From positions 248,001-312,000 of the forward strand of contig NZ_JARFJD010000002.1 of the NCBI RefSeq assembly GCF_029087225.1: a stretch of DNA of 64,000 nucleotides, given 5' to 3'. The notes below the pieces were generated by a model, which searched no databases, had not been told where the DNA came from, and was given only the letters and a program-made list of their open reading frames with translations. The stretch is from Limnobacter olei. Its GTDB lineage: Bacteria > Pseudomonadota > Gammaproteobacteria > Burkholderiales > Burkholderiaceae_B. Below, piece by piece: positions 38,205-46,730 of the stretch (positions are counted from its first letter, which is position 1; every line of letters starts with the position of its first letter). Both the position numbers and the translations under genes were made by a program.

Positions 38205-38217
38205 TCAAAGAGTAGAA

Positions 38218-38239
38218 GGGGGCCCGCACTTGGGCCCTC
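38218..38239 (+). promoter_or_regulatory. GC-rich stem-loop between binding-protein and ATPase genes
   Basis: GGGCCC pairs with GGGCCC around the loop GCACTT, with a few extra flanking pairs. There is no T run, so it is not a classic terminator. Hairpins here often protect the binding-protein mRNA so that it is made in excess over the membrane parts. Confidence 0.55.
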
Positions 38240-38264
38240 GCAGTAATATGGGGAACGCAGCGCA

Positions 38265-39107
38265 GTGAAGCTTCAAATTCAGGACATTGATGCCTGCCAT
38301 CCCTCCGCACCCTCCAGCAGCGTACCGGCGATCAAAAAAATGTCGCTGCAAGTCGGCAGTGGAGAACAAATCGCCCTGATCGGTCCTTCGGGCGCAGGTA
38401 AAACCACGCTGCTTCAGGTGCTTTCATGCACCCTGAAACCCTTGCATGGCAAGGTTGCCTTAAACGATCAGAGCCCTTGGACTTTAAGCAAACGCAATTT
38501 GCAAAAGCTGCGCGGCCAGTTGATTGTCGCACCCCAGGTGCCACCGCTGCCACCAAGGCAGCGTGTTATTACCTCGGTGTTGGCAGGGCGTTTGCCAGCC
38601 ATGAACCTGGCACAAAGCATCAAATCACTGTTTTACCCGGTTGACATTCCGGCTGCGCACCACGCGCTGAGCAAGCTTGATTTGCCCGAGAAAATTTTTG
38701 AACGCGTTGACAGGCTTTCCGGGGGTGAACGCCAGCGCGTTGGCTTGGCTCGCTTGTTCGTCTCCCCGGCCAAACTCTGGCTGGTGGACGAACCCCTGTC
38801 AGCGCTTGACCCCACGCGGGCTCGGCTGGCCATGTCAGCACTCACTGAAACAGCACGCGAAAACGGGATTACCTTGGTGTGCACCTTGCACCAGGTGGAC
38901 ATGGCTTTAGCATTCTTCAATCGCATCGTGGGCCTGCGCCATGGTCAAATCGAATTTGATTTGCCCACCGAGCAAGTAACCCCGGCCATGCTGAAATCAC
39001 TCTACTCCCAATACGAGCATGAGCTTCTGGGCCAACAAGACCGTGAATTGATCGAGAAACAATTCGAGCGAGTAACGCCCGCAGTTGTGGTCAACAATTG
39101 CCGATGA
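38265..39107 (+). CDS. ABC transporter ATP-binding protein (PhnC-like) of the selenate-type system
   Basis: 280 residues. Walker A GPSGAGKTT is near residue 45, followed by the signature LSGGERQRVGLARLF, Walker B LWLVDEPLSALDP and the switch His in TLHQVD. It resembles PhnC in length and in the C-terminal part. The start is GTG at 38265 after a GGGGAA site. It overlaps the first permease by ATGA. Confidence 0.88.
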   Translation: MKLQIQDIDACHPSAPSSSVPAIKKMSLQVGSGEQIALIGPSGAGKTTLLQVLSCTLKPLHGKVALNDQSPWTLSKRNLQKLRGQLIVAPQVPPLPPRQRVITSVLAGRLPAMNLAQSIKSLFYPVDIPAAHHALSKLDLPEKIFERVDRLSGGERQRVGLARLFVSPAKLWLVDEPLSALDPTRARLAMSALTETARENGITLVCTLHQVDMALAFFNRIVGLRHGQIEFDLPTEQVTPAMLKSLYSQYEHELLGQQDRELIEKQFERVTPAVVVNNCR

Positions 39108-39958
39108 ACAGCCTGCACTTGCCAGTACACAATCCGCGTTTTGATGTGCCCGCACGCGACCCGGCGTGGCATCAACGGCTGTTCTGGATTATTTTTACAG
39201 TTCTGCTGCTGTGGCCATTGACTGAGGCCACCGAATTTCGGCCTTCGGTTTTGTTTGAAGCCGAGAACATGAAAATCAGCGCCGAATTTATTGGCAGCTT
39301 TTTTCCACCCGTACTCGAACCCGATTTGCTCGCCAGAATTCTGCGCGAAACCTGGAAAACCGTTGCCATTGCAACGGCAGGTATGGTGCTGGCCCTGATC
39401 ATTGCTTTCCCGCTCACCATTTTGTCCACCCGGGTTTTGTCAGTGTCGGCCATCTCGGGGAAAATGGCAGCCCTGCCCTTTGCGATTCGTCAAACCATTC
39501 GCTGGACCCTGATTATCCTTCGCAGCATCCCCGAACTGGTGTGGGCACTGGTGTTTGTTCGCGTTGTTGGGCTTGGCCCCACCGCAGGCGTATTGGCCAT
39601 TGCGCTTACTTACGGTGGCATGCTGGGCAAAGTGTATGGTGAAATTCTGGAAAGTGGTGAGACCACGCCGACAGAAACATTGCTGAGAAACGGCACCGGG
39701 CGCTTACAGGCATTCTTCTACGGCCTGCTGCCCCAGAATGTGATGGAGCTGACCTCCTACACAGTGTACCGCTGGGAATGTGCCATTAGATCGTCGGTCG
39801 TACTGGGTTTTGTGGGTGCTGGCGGCCTGGGTCAGGAACTCGACAATTCCATGAAGATGTTCAATGGAGGTGAGGTGTCCACCATGCTGATTGTCTTCAT
39901 CCTGCTGGTGGCCTTGGCCGACGCGGTCAGCGCGTTTTTCCGGAAGCGTTTGGTATGA
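39104..39958 (+). CDS. ABC transporter permease 1 (PhnE-like)
   Basis: 284 residues with about six helices. The coupling loop region ILESGETTPTETLLRNGTGRLQAFFYGLLPQ and the end VLGFVGAGGLGQELDNSMKMF are PhnE hallmarks. The ATG at 39104 overlaps the ATPase stop. A PhnE-type transporter with two different permease genes is common when the subunits form a heterodimer. Confidence 0.88.
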   Translation: MNSLHLPVHNPRFDVPARDPAWHQRLFWIIFTVLLLWPLTEATEFRPSVLFEAENMKISAEFIGSFFPPVLEPDLLARILRETWKTVAIATAGMVLALIIAFPLTILSTRVLSVSAISGKMAALPFAIRQTIRWTLIILRSIPELVWALVFVRVVGLGPTAGVLAIALTYGGMLGKVYGEILESGETTPTETLLRNGTGRLQAFFYGLLPQNVMELTSYTVYRWECAIRSSVVLGFVGAGGLGQELDNSMKMFNGGEVSTMLIVFILLVALADAVSAFFRKRLV

Positions 39959-40773
39959 GCAATTTGCAAAATACGGCCTGCCCCACCAAAGCGCCCCCAG
40001 TCATGAAAGGGGGAACGGCCGCTTTGCTGTTGGGCATGCTCACCCTGATCGTGGCGAGTTTCTGGACACTGAACCTGAAATGGGGTGAATTTTTATCCGT
40101 GGAAGCGTTTCAATCCATGGGTCGATTCATCGCCGAATTTTTCCCGATGGACACCCAACCAGCATTCCTGACCAAAGTGGGTTGGGGTACGCTTGAAACA
40201 CTGGCCATGTCGCTGTTGGGAACAGCGCTGGCTGCTGTGGCTGGCCTTGCTTTGGCCATACCCGCAAGCAAGCTGCACAGCAATGACAAAGGCTACATGC
40301 GCACGCCTACCCGCTGGGTGCTCAATGCTTTACGCTCGATTCCCGAGTTGGTGTGGGCCGCGCTGCTGCTGATTTCTGCGGGCCTGGGTCCTTTTGCAGG
40401 CACGCTGGCGCTGGCCTTTCACACCACAGGGGTGCTGGGCAGGCTGTTTGCTGAATCCATTGAAAATGCGCCTTCGGAGCCTGCCGACGCATTGCGCACG
40501 CAGGGCATTGGCAACTTGAAAGTATTTTATTTCACCACCTTGCCGCAAGTACTGCCCCAACTCATGAGCTACACCCTGTACCGCTGGGAAAACAACATTC
40601 GCGCAGCTGCGGTGTTGGGCGTGGTAGGTGCCGGCGGTTTGGGGCAATTGTTGTCGTTCCACATGGGTTTGTTCCAGATGGGCAAAACCGCCACCATTCT
40701 GGCAGCCATGTTGCTCTTGGTCGCAATTGTGGACAGCATGAGCTACCACCTGCGCCGCACCTTGACCCGATGA
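39955..40773 (+). CDS. ABC transporter permease 2 (PhnE-like)
   Basis: 272 residues, paralogous to the previous gene: SIPELVWAALLLISAGLGPFAGTLALAFHTTGVLGRLFAESIE, then YTLYRWENNIRAAAVLGVVGAGGLGQLL. It starts by ATGA overlap. With the preceding three genes it makes a complete importer. No C-P lyase (phn) genes are nearby, which argues against phosphonate use. Confidence 0.88.
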   Translation: MSNLQNTACPTKAPPVMKGGTAALLLGMLTLIVASFWTLNLKWGEFLSVEAFQSMGRFIAEFFPMDTQPAFLTKVGWGTLETLAMSLLGTALAAVAGLALAIPASKLHSNDKGYMRTPTRWVLNALRSIPELVWAALLLISAGLGPFAGTLALAFHTTGVLGRLFAESIENAPSEPADALRTQGIGNLKVFYFTTLPQVLPQLMSYTLYRWENNIRAAAVLGVVGAGGLGQLLSFHMGLFQMGKTATILAAMLLLVAIVDSMSYHLRRTLTR

Positions 40774-40795
40774 ATTCGTTCAACCCAAGAAAGCC

Positions 40796-41767
40796 ATGAA
40801 CCCAACACCGCAATTCATACAGATTTATCAAGGCCAGGCCGAGCACATTCGAGAGGAATTGCTCAGTGGCCTGCGTGCCAGCAAAGCACACACCTCGCCC
40901 AAATACCTGTACGACGAATTGGGCTCGAAACTGTTCGAAGCCATTACCTGCATACCCGAGTACTACCCCACCCGCACTGAAGCTATGATTTTTGCCAGCC
41001 ACGGGCACGACATGGCAAGACAGGTACCCAAGGGCTCGGTGTTCATCGACCTGGGAGCAGGCAATTGCGAGAAAGCAGCCCGACTTTTTAATGTATTCCA
41101 CCCGGCACGTTATGTGGCCGTGGACATTTCCGTGGACTTTTTAAAAGGCTCACTGGAATGCCTGCAACGGCAATTTCCTGAGCTGGAAATGGCAGGTGTG
41201 GGCCTCGATTTCTCCAGCGAACTGAACCTGCCCGCTGGCCTGGCCCTGAACCCCTCGCAACCGCGAATCATGTTTTACCCAGGGTCCAGCATTGGCAACT
41301 TCACACCCGAGGAAGCACTGCTGTTTTTAAAACAGGTGCATGCGGTATGTGCCACGGCCACAGGGGGTGGCCTACTGATTGGGGTCGACCTGGTAAAAAG
41401 CAAATCTGTGCTTGAAGCCGCCTACGACGACGCATTGGGCGTAACCGCCGCATTTAACCGCAACATGTTGCTGCACTTCAACATGCTGGCTGGCACCAAC
41501 TTCCAACTGGAAGACTGGAAACACATCGGCCTGTACAACACCGAACTGAGCCGCATTGAAATGCACCTGGAAGCACTGCGGGATGTTGTGGTGACCTGGG
41601 AAGGTGGTGAACGCCAGTTTGTGGAAGGCGAGCGAATTCACACCGAAAATTCTTACAAGTGGACGCTGACCGGGTTCGAAGACTTGCTGAAACGCGCAGG
41701 TTTTGGTGCTTGCAAAGCTTACACCGATCCCGAACAGAAATTTGCGGTGTTTTGGGCAAAGGCTTGA
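40796..41767 (+). CDS. egtD: L-histidine N-alpha-methyltransferase
   Basis: 323 residues. EgtD makes hercynine (N-alpha-trimethylhistidine) from histidine and three SAM, the scaffold for ergothioneine and selenoneine. Evidence: SPKYLYDELGSKLFEAITCIPEYYPTRTE at the N-terminus (substrate site), VFIDLGAGNCEKA (SAM loop), and MFYPGSSIGNFTPEEA. The terminal TENSYKWTLTGFEDLL is conserved. It follows the transporter by 22 bp. Neither EgtB nor SenA, which would use hercynine, is encoded in the window. Confidence 0.93.
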   Translation: MNPTPQFIQIYQGQAEHIREELLSGLRASKAHTSPKYLYDELGSKLFEAITCIPEYYPTRTEAMIFASHGHDMARQVPKGSVFIDLGAGNCEKAARLFNVFHPARYVAVDISVDFLKGSLECLQRQFPELEMAGVGLDFSSELNLPAGLALNPSQPRIMFYPGSSIGNFTPEEALLFLKQVHAVCATATGGGLLIGVDLVKSKSVLEAAYDDALGVTAAFNRNMLLHFNMLAGTNFQLEDWKHIGLYNTELSRIEMHLEALRDVVVTWEGGERQFVEGERIHTENSYKWTLTGFEDLLKRAGFGACKAYTDPEQKFAVFWAKA

Positions 41768-41835
41768 AGGCTGACAATTCGTATCGCCAACTCAGCGGGA
41801 TCAATCACTGTCTGGTTAATTCGTCACCGTCTTGT

Positions 41836-41998
41836 CGCTTAATCGGCAGCGATGTCTCAATCGTTTCGCCTTCAAGAAAACCTGCCCGTTTGAATTCACA
41901 CGCCACGGTCAGCCTCAGGCTGACACCAAGGCTTGGCCAGCTTTTTTACCAAGCTTGGTGAGTCAGTGTGAATATCAAAAAGGGAAATACAGGTTTTC
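41836..41998 (-). repeat. Inverted copy (III) of the composite repeat hairpin
   Basis: Read on the minus strand it has the same order as the other copies: GAAAACCTG arm, spacer, CAGGTTTTC arm (plus-strand limits 41876-41998), then the GAAGGCGAAACGATTGAGAC linker (41875 back to 41836). Arms extend through CCCTTTTTGATATTCACAC and GTGTGAATTCAAACGGG. It lacks the 42-bp units and the tail module. It sits in the convergent gap between egtD and a methyltransferase gene; the rest of 41768-42071 holds nothing I recognise. Confidence 0.8.
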
Positions 41999-42071
41999 AG
42001 GCGAACGCATTGGGATTCGCGCTGATTAAGCGATAAGCAATGCGCAACGATAGCGACAACAGGCATGCCAA

Positions 42072-43265
42072 TTAGCCAGCAGCAAGTCGCCACAAACTGG
42101 TCATTTCCTTCGACCGTGCATCAAACAGCGCATCACTGGCATCAAAGGCCTTGCCATGCTTGGGCTTTGCATCTGTGCGGCCCAATACTTTCAAGCCCGC
42201 CAGCTCAATCCAGCCCAGCAACTCTTCCCGCGTGCGCAACTTTAAATGCTCTGCCAAGTCCGACAGAATCAACCAGCCTTCTCCGCCCGCATTCAAATGC
42301 GCAGCCAGGCCCGCCAGATAAGCTTTCAACATGCCACTGTTTTCATCGTAAATAGCACGTTCAATCGGTGAAGTGGGCTTGCCCGGTAACCAAGGCGGGT
42401 TGCACACAATCAAATCCGCTTTGCCGTCAGCAAACATATCAGCTTGCACCACTTTCACCTGCTTGCCCATGCCCAAATTCTGGATATTGAATTGCGCACA
42501 TTCCAGTGCGCGTGGGTCATTGTCGGTGGCCACAATATTGCTTAACCAACGTTGCGCCAGCACCGCGGCCAACACCCCAGTACCTGTGCCCACATCCATG
42601 GCAGTGCCGTTCACTTCGCAGGCTTTGGGCATCGGTGCTTTTAACACCAAATCAACATATTCGCCACGCACTGGTGAAAACACACCGTAATACGGATGAA
42701 TGCGGTTACTGGGCGGGTCGCCCAGGGCTGGCACATCCACACCCTTCTTGCGCCATTCATGCGCACCTACCACACCCATCATCTCGCGCAGCGAAGTCAC
42801 AATCATCGGGCCGTCTACGTGTGGCTCGCCCCATGCTTCTGTGCATGCCGCCAATACATCGGGTGCGCGACGCAATGGAATGCTGTAGTCCGCATTGAAA
42901 GGGATGAGGATGGAACCCAGAATTCGGGCACGCTGAGCCTGGGCCTGGCGGTAAAGGTGAAACTTCTGGGGGTAGTCCACATCGGCCTTGCCTGCTTTCG
43001 CGGATTTGCTTTTCTTGTGCTCTGCGTTTTTGTCTACGCGGCGCACCAAAGCTTGCATCAACTGGCGGGCATTCTGAAAATCGCTTTGCCACAAAAACAC
43101 ATTGCCTTCGCAAGCCAGGCGGTACGCCATGTCGGCGGTCAAAGTATCGTCGGCAAGCATTACTTTGCCAGGCACCGCCAAATTGCGTTCCGACTGCCAG
43201 CGCGCGCTGAAGGTTTCCTCGCCTTTGGTCCATTGGATCACGGGGGTTTCTTGGGCTGATTGCAT
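42072..43265 (-). CDS. Class I SAM-dependent methyltransferase (RsmC/PrmC-like fold)
   Basis: 397 residues from ATG 43265; a longer reading upstream would overlap senB. The SAM motif is in GTAMDVGTGTGVLAAVLAQ (about residue 215), with an acidic residue at the second strand (VATDNDPRALECA) and the NPPW catalytic motif (LIVCNPPWLPGKPTS) typical of enzymes that methylate planar amide or amine nitrogen, as in PrmC and RsmC. The N-terminal 200 residues are unfamiliar. It is divergent from senB and convergent with egtD, so it is not in their operon. The substrate is unknown. Confidence 0.78.
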   Translation of the reverse strand: MQSAQETPVIQWTKGEETFSARWQSERNLAVPGKVMLADDTLTADMAYRLACEGNVFLWQSDFQNARQLMQALVRRVDKNAEHKKSKSAKAGKADVDYPQKFHLYRQAQAQRARILGSILIPFNADYSIPLRRAPDVLAACTEAWGEPHVDGPMIVTSLREMMGVVGAHEWRKKGVDVPALGDPPSNRIHPYYGVFSPVRGEYVDLVLKAPMPKACEVNGTAMDVGTGTGVLAAVLAQRWLSNIVATDNDPRALECAQFNIQNLGMGKQVKVVQADMFADGKADLIVCNPPWLPGKPTSPIERAIYDENSGMLKAYLAGLAAHLNAGGEGWLILSDLAEHLKLRTREELLGWIELAGLKVLGRTDAKPKHGKAFDASDALFDARSKEMTSLWRLAAG

Positions 43266-43382
43266 GCGGGTTCTCGCGGTGATTGGCGTGTTGGTTCGTG
43301 TAAACTTCTTCTGGGTCGCAGTGTACCACCTTGGGTGGCTGACACTTCGAACCATCCCATACCAAATAGAGTGGCTGTTGTC

Positions 43383-44444
43383 TTGATTAAACCATCCATC
43401 GTCATCGTAAGCCCTGCCTTGGCCGACGCCAACAACGGCAATTGGCAAACAGCGCGCCGCTGGCAACTGTTTTTGTCCGAACACTTCAACGTTCGCATTG
43501 TGAAGCACTGGGAGCATTCGGCAACCACAGAGCAGGACGTGGCCATGATCGCCCTGCATGCCCGCCGTTCTGCCGACTCTATTGCTGCATGGGCACAAAG
43601 CCGCGGCACCGATGCGCAAGGAAGCCTGGGGCTAATACTGGCGCTGACCGGCACTGACCTGTACCGAGACATTGAAACCGATGAAACCGCACAGAAATCA
43701 CTCGAATTGGCGCGACATTTGATTGTGTTGCAGGAAAAGGGTGTCGAGAAGCTGAATGAAAACCTGCAGAAGAAGACATCGGTGATTTTTCAATCGACCA
43801 CTTCGCGCAAAACCCTGAACAAGGCCAAACGCCGATTGAAGGTGGTGATGGTGGGGCATTTGCGCGATGAAAAAATGCCACAAACCCTGATGGAAGCGGC
43901 GGTGCTGCTGCGTGGCTACCCGGATATTTTCATCGATCACATTGGCGGGCCATTAGACCCTGAATTGGCACAAGCCGCCGAAGAAACGATGCAAGCTTGC
44001 CCCAACTACCGCTGGCTGGGCAACCAGCCCCACGGTGCTACCCGCACGCGCATTCAACGCGCCCATGTGCTGGTGCACGCCAGCAAAATGGAAGGTGGGG
44101 CGCATGTGATCATGGAAGCTGTGTGCAGCGGCACGCCAGTGGTCGCCAGCTACATTGACGGCAACATCGGCATGCTGGGTGCAACTTACCCCGGTTACTT
44201 CCCCTTGGGCAACTCACATGCCCTGGCCAATGTGCTAACCCAATTGCAAGAAGACATTGTGAATCCGAAACCCTTGCCACCGGGTAAATCCAGTATGTAC
44301 ACCAAATTGAAAAGCCAATGCGCCGAGCGGGCCAAATTATTTGCCCCGGAAAACGAACAAAACCGTTTAATTGCACTCGTACAACGAGCAGTTCAAAACA
44401 ACAACGAAGCCAACCCACAAGAAGTACAGCATGCAAACATCTGA
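43383..44444 (+). CDS. senB: Selenosugar synthase SenB (GT-B glycosyltransferase)
   Basis: About 353 residues. SenB uses selenophosphate and UDP-GlcNAc to make a selenosugar in selenoneine synthesis. Distinctive features: IVSPALADANNGNWQTARRW, MIALHARRSADSIAAW, LALTGTDLYRD, LIVLQ, VVMVGHLRDEK, YRWLGNQPHG, EGGAHVIMEAV and LGATYPGYFPLGNSHALA. These match the SenB family throughout. The start is uncertain: TTG at 43383 or GTG at 43371, since no ATG fits. It overlaps the flavoprotein-SelD gene by 14 bp, a direct link to selenophosphate supply. Confidence 0.9.
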   Translation: MIKPSIVIVSPALADANNGNWQTARRWQLFLSEHFNVRIVKHWEHSATTEQDVAMIALHARRSADSIAAWAQSRGTDAQGSLGLILALTGTDLYRDIETDETAQKSLELARHLIVLQEKGVEKLNENLQKKTSVIFQSTTSRKTLNKAKRRLKVVMVGHLRDEKMPQTLMEAAVLLRGYPDIFIDHIGGPLDPELAQAAEETMQACPNYRWLGNQPHGATRTRIQRAHVLVHASKMEGGAHVIMEAVCSGTPVVASYIDGNIGMLGATYPGYFPLGNSHALANVLTQLQEDIVNPKPLPPGKSSMYTKLKSQCAERAKLFAPENEQNRLIALVQRAVQNNNEANPQEVQHANI

Positions 44445-46719
44445 CCAACCCATTCTTCGTGACATTGTGCTGGTAGGCGGCGGCCACAGCCATGTGGGTG
44501 TGCTGCGCATGTTTGGCATGAAGCCTTGGCCCGGCGTGCGCCTGACCTTGATTTGTACGGATATTCACACCCCCTATTCCGGCATGCTGCCCGGCTACAT
44601 TGCAGGCCACTACAGCTATGACGACGTGCACATTGACCTGGGTCGCCTGTGCGCCTTTGCAGGTGCACGCTTGTTCAAAGACGAAGTAGTTGGCATTGAC
44701 CGAGCCAATCAAAAGGTAATTTGCAAGAATCGCCCGCCAGTGGCTTACGATGCGCTGTCCATCAACATTGGCAGCACGCCCCAGGTGCAATTGGTGCCTG
44801 GCGCACTGGAAAATGCAGTGCCAGTCAAGCCGATTGCAAGGTTCAACCAGCGTTGGGTTAACTTGCTGGACCGTGTAAAAATCCATGCAGGCAAAACCAC
44901 CATTGCTGTGGTGGGTGGCGGTGCCGGTGGTGTTGAACTGGCGCTGGCCATGCAATTTCGCCTGCGCAATGAATTGACTGCGATGGGGCGCAACCCGGAT
45001 GAACTGGAATTTCACCTGTTCACTGCAGATTCTGATGTATTGCCCACCCACAACCCAGGCGTGCGTGCGAGGTTCGAGAAAGTATTGAATGAACGTGGTG
45101 TGGTGCTACACCGTGACGCCGAAGTGGTGCAACTGGATGGCCACACCCTGCAAACCAAGCGGGGTGAGCACTTGCATGCCGACGAAATCATGTGGGTTAC
45201 GCAAGCAGGCGGTGCCGCATGGCTTGCGAACACCGACCTTGAACTGGATTCCCGTGGCTTCATCAATGTGGGCCCTACCTTACAGACCACGCGAGATCCA
45301 AAAATTTTTGCAGCAGGCGACATTGCAAACCTGACCAGCACACCGCTTGAGAAAGCAGGCGTGTTTGCGGTGCGCATGGGCAAACCACTGACCAAGAACC
45401 TTCACCTGTTTGTTCAAGGCGCCGACCTGCTGGAATACCGTCCACAAAAAACATGGTTGGCCCTGATCAGTACGGGCGACAAATATGCAGTGGCATCCAA
45501 GGGTTCACTGGGCTTCGCAGGCGCATGGGTTTGGCAATGGAAAGACTGGATTGATCGCCGTTTCATGGCGAAATTCAGTGACTTTCCAGACATGGATTCA
45601 AACGCAAAACCAGCTGGTGGCAACAGCACACCGAATTTGGCACTGACACAGGAAGAAAGCCTGCAAGCCATTTCAGCCATTGCAATGCGTTGCGGCGGTT
45701 GCGGTGCCAAAGTGGGTTCCACAGTTTTATCTCGCGCACTCGGTAACCTAAAACCGGTGGATCGCGAAGACGTATTGGTAGGCCTGCATGCACCCGATGA
45801 TGCTGCAATTGTGAAAGTACCACCTGGCAAAGCCATGGTGCACACCGTCGACTTCTTCCGGGCCTTTGTGGACGACCCCTATATTTTTGGCAAGGTTGCA
45901 GCCAACCATGCACTGGGCGATGTGTTTGCCATGGGCGGCGAGGCACAATCGGCCACCGCCGTGGTCACGGTGCCGCCGGGGCTGGAATCGAAAGTTGAAG
46001 AGTTGCTGTTTCAAATGATGAGTGGTGCAGTGGAGGTTTTGAACGATGCAGGCTGCGCATTGGTGGGTGGCCACACCGGAGAAGGCCGCGAGCTGGCCCT
46101 GGGTTTTGCCATCAACGGTTTGGTGGATGAAAACCTGGATGGCGTGATGATCAAGGGCGGCATGCGGCCTGGCGATGCAATTTTGCTGACCAAACCCATT
46201 GGCACTGGCACCTTGTTCGCCGCCCTGCCGCAGTTGAAAACCAAAGGCCGCTGGATAGATGCTGCGCTGGAATCGATGGTGAAAAGCAACCGCTTGGGCG
46301 CACAGTGCCTGCGTGAATATGGATCGAAGGCTTGTACAGACCTGACTGGTTTCGGCCTGTTGGGTCACCTCGTGGAAATGACCCGTCCCTCTGAAGTGGA
46401 TGCCGAACTTGATTTAAGCGCCCTGCCCCTGCTGGACGGTGCGCTTGACATGGTCAGCGCAGGCATTGTCAGTTCTCTGCAACCTGCGAACGTGCGCTTG
46501 CGCCGAGCCATTCGAAATCAGGCTGAGTATGTGAATGACCCGCGCTACCCATTGATATTTGATCCGCAAACCGCAGGTGGTTTGCTGGCCACCGTGCCCG
46601 GCGAAAAAGCAGAGGCCTGTGTGGCTGCATTGAAGCAACTGGGCTATGAACACACCGCCATTATTGGCCGCATACTGCCGCAAGGCGAGGCCATTGAGCC
46701 AATCGTATTGAAGGGTTAA
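44431..46719 (+). CDS. selD: FAD/NAD(P)-dependent oxidoreductase fused to selenophosphate synthetase (SenC role)
   Basis: 762 residues. Residues 1-395 are an NDH-2-like flavoprotein: VGGGHSHVGVLR (16-27), VVGGGAGGVELA (about 160-171) and IFAAGDIAN. Residues 405-762 are SelD, which makes selenophosphate from selenide and ATP. The catalytic pair is Cys424 and Lys427 in CGGCGAK, with HAPDDAA, NHALGDVFAMG and GGHTGEGREL. The flavoprotein half may deliver reduced selenium to the SelD half (inference). The ATG at 44431 lies inside the end of senB. No selA, selB or tRNA-Sec is in the window, so selenoprotein use is unproven; selenosugar synthesis is the local role. Confidence 0.92.
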   Translation: MQTSDQPILRDIVLVGGGHSHVGVLRMFGMKPWPGVRLTLICTDIHTPYSGMLPGYIAGHYSYDDVHIDLGRLCAFAGARLFKDEVVGIDRANQKVICKNRPPVAYDALSINIGSTPQVQLVPGALENAVPVKPIARFNQRWVNLLDRVKIHAGKTTIAVVGGGAGGVELALAMQFRLRNELTAMGRNPDELEFHLFTADSDVLPTHNPGVRARFEKVLNERGVVLHRDAEVVQLDGHTLQTKRGEHLHADEIMWVTQAGGAAWLANTDLELDSRGFINVGPTLQTTRDPKIFAAGDIANLTSTPLEKAGVFAVRMGKPLTKNLHLFVQGADLLEYRPQKTWLALISTGDKYAVASKGSLGFAGAWVWQWKDWIDRRFMAKFSDFPDMDSNAKPAGGNSTPNLALTQEESLQAISAIAMRCGGCGAKVGSTVLSRALGNLKPVDREDVLVGLHAPDDAAIVKVPPGKAMVHTVDFFRAFVDDPYIFGKVAANHALGDVFAMGGEAQSATAVVTVPPGLESKVEELLFQMMSGAVEVLNDAGCALVGGHTGEGRELALGFAINGLVDENLDGVMIKGGMRPGDAILLTKPIGTGTLFAALPQLKTKGRWIDAALESMVKSNRLGAQCLREYGSKACTDLTGFGLLGHLVEMTRPSEVDAELDLSALPLLDGALDMVSAGIVSSLQPANVRLRRAIRNQAEYVNDPRYPLIFDPQTAGGLLATVPGEKAEACVAALKQLGYEHTAIIGRILPQGEAIEPIVLKG

Positions 46720-46730
46720 GGAAGCACCAA

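Noticed and set aside
37329-40773. Phosphonate uptake (PhnCDE) as the function of this transporter
   Set aside because: No C-P lyase or phosphonatase gene is near, the binding protein fits the selenate-annotated subgroup, and the downstream genes are selenium-related. The fold family is shared, so phosphonate cannot be wholly excluded.
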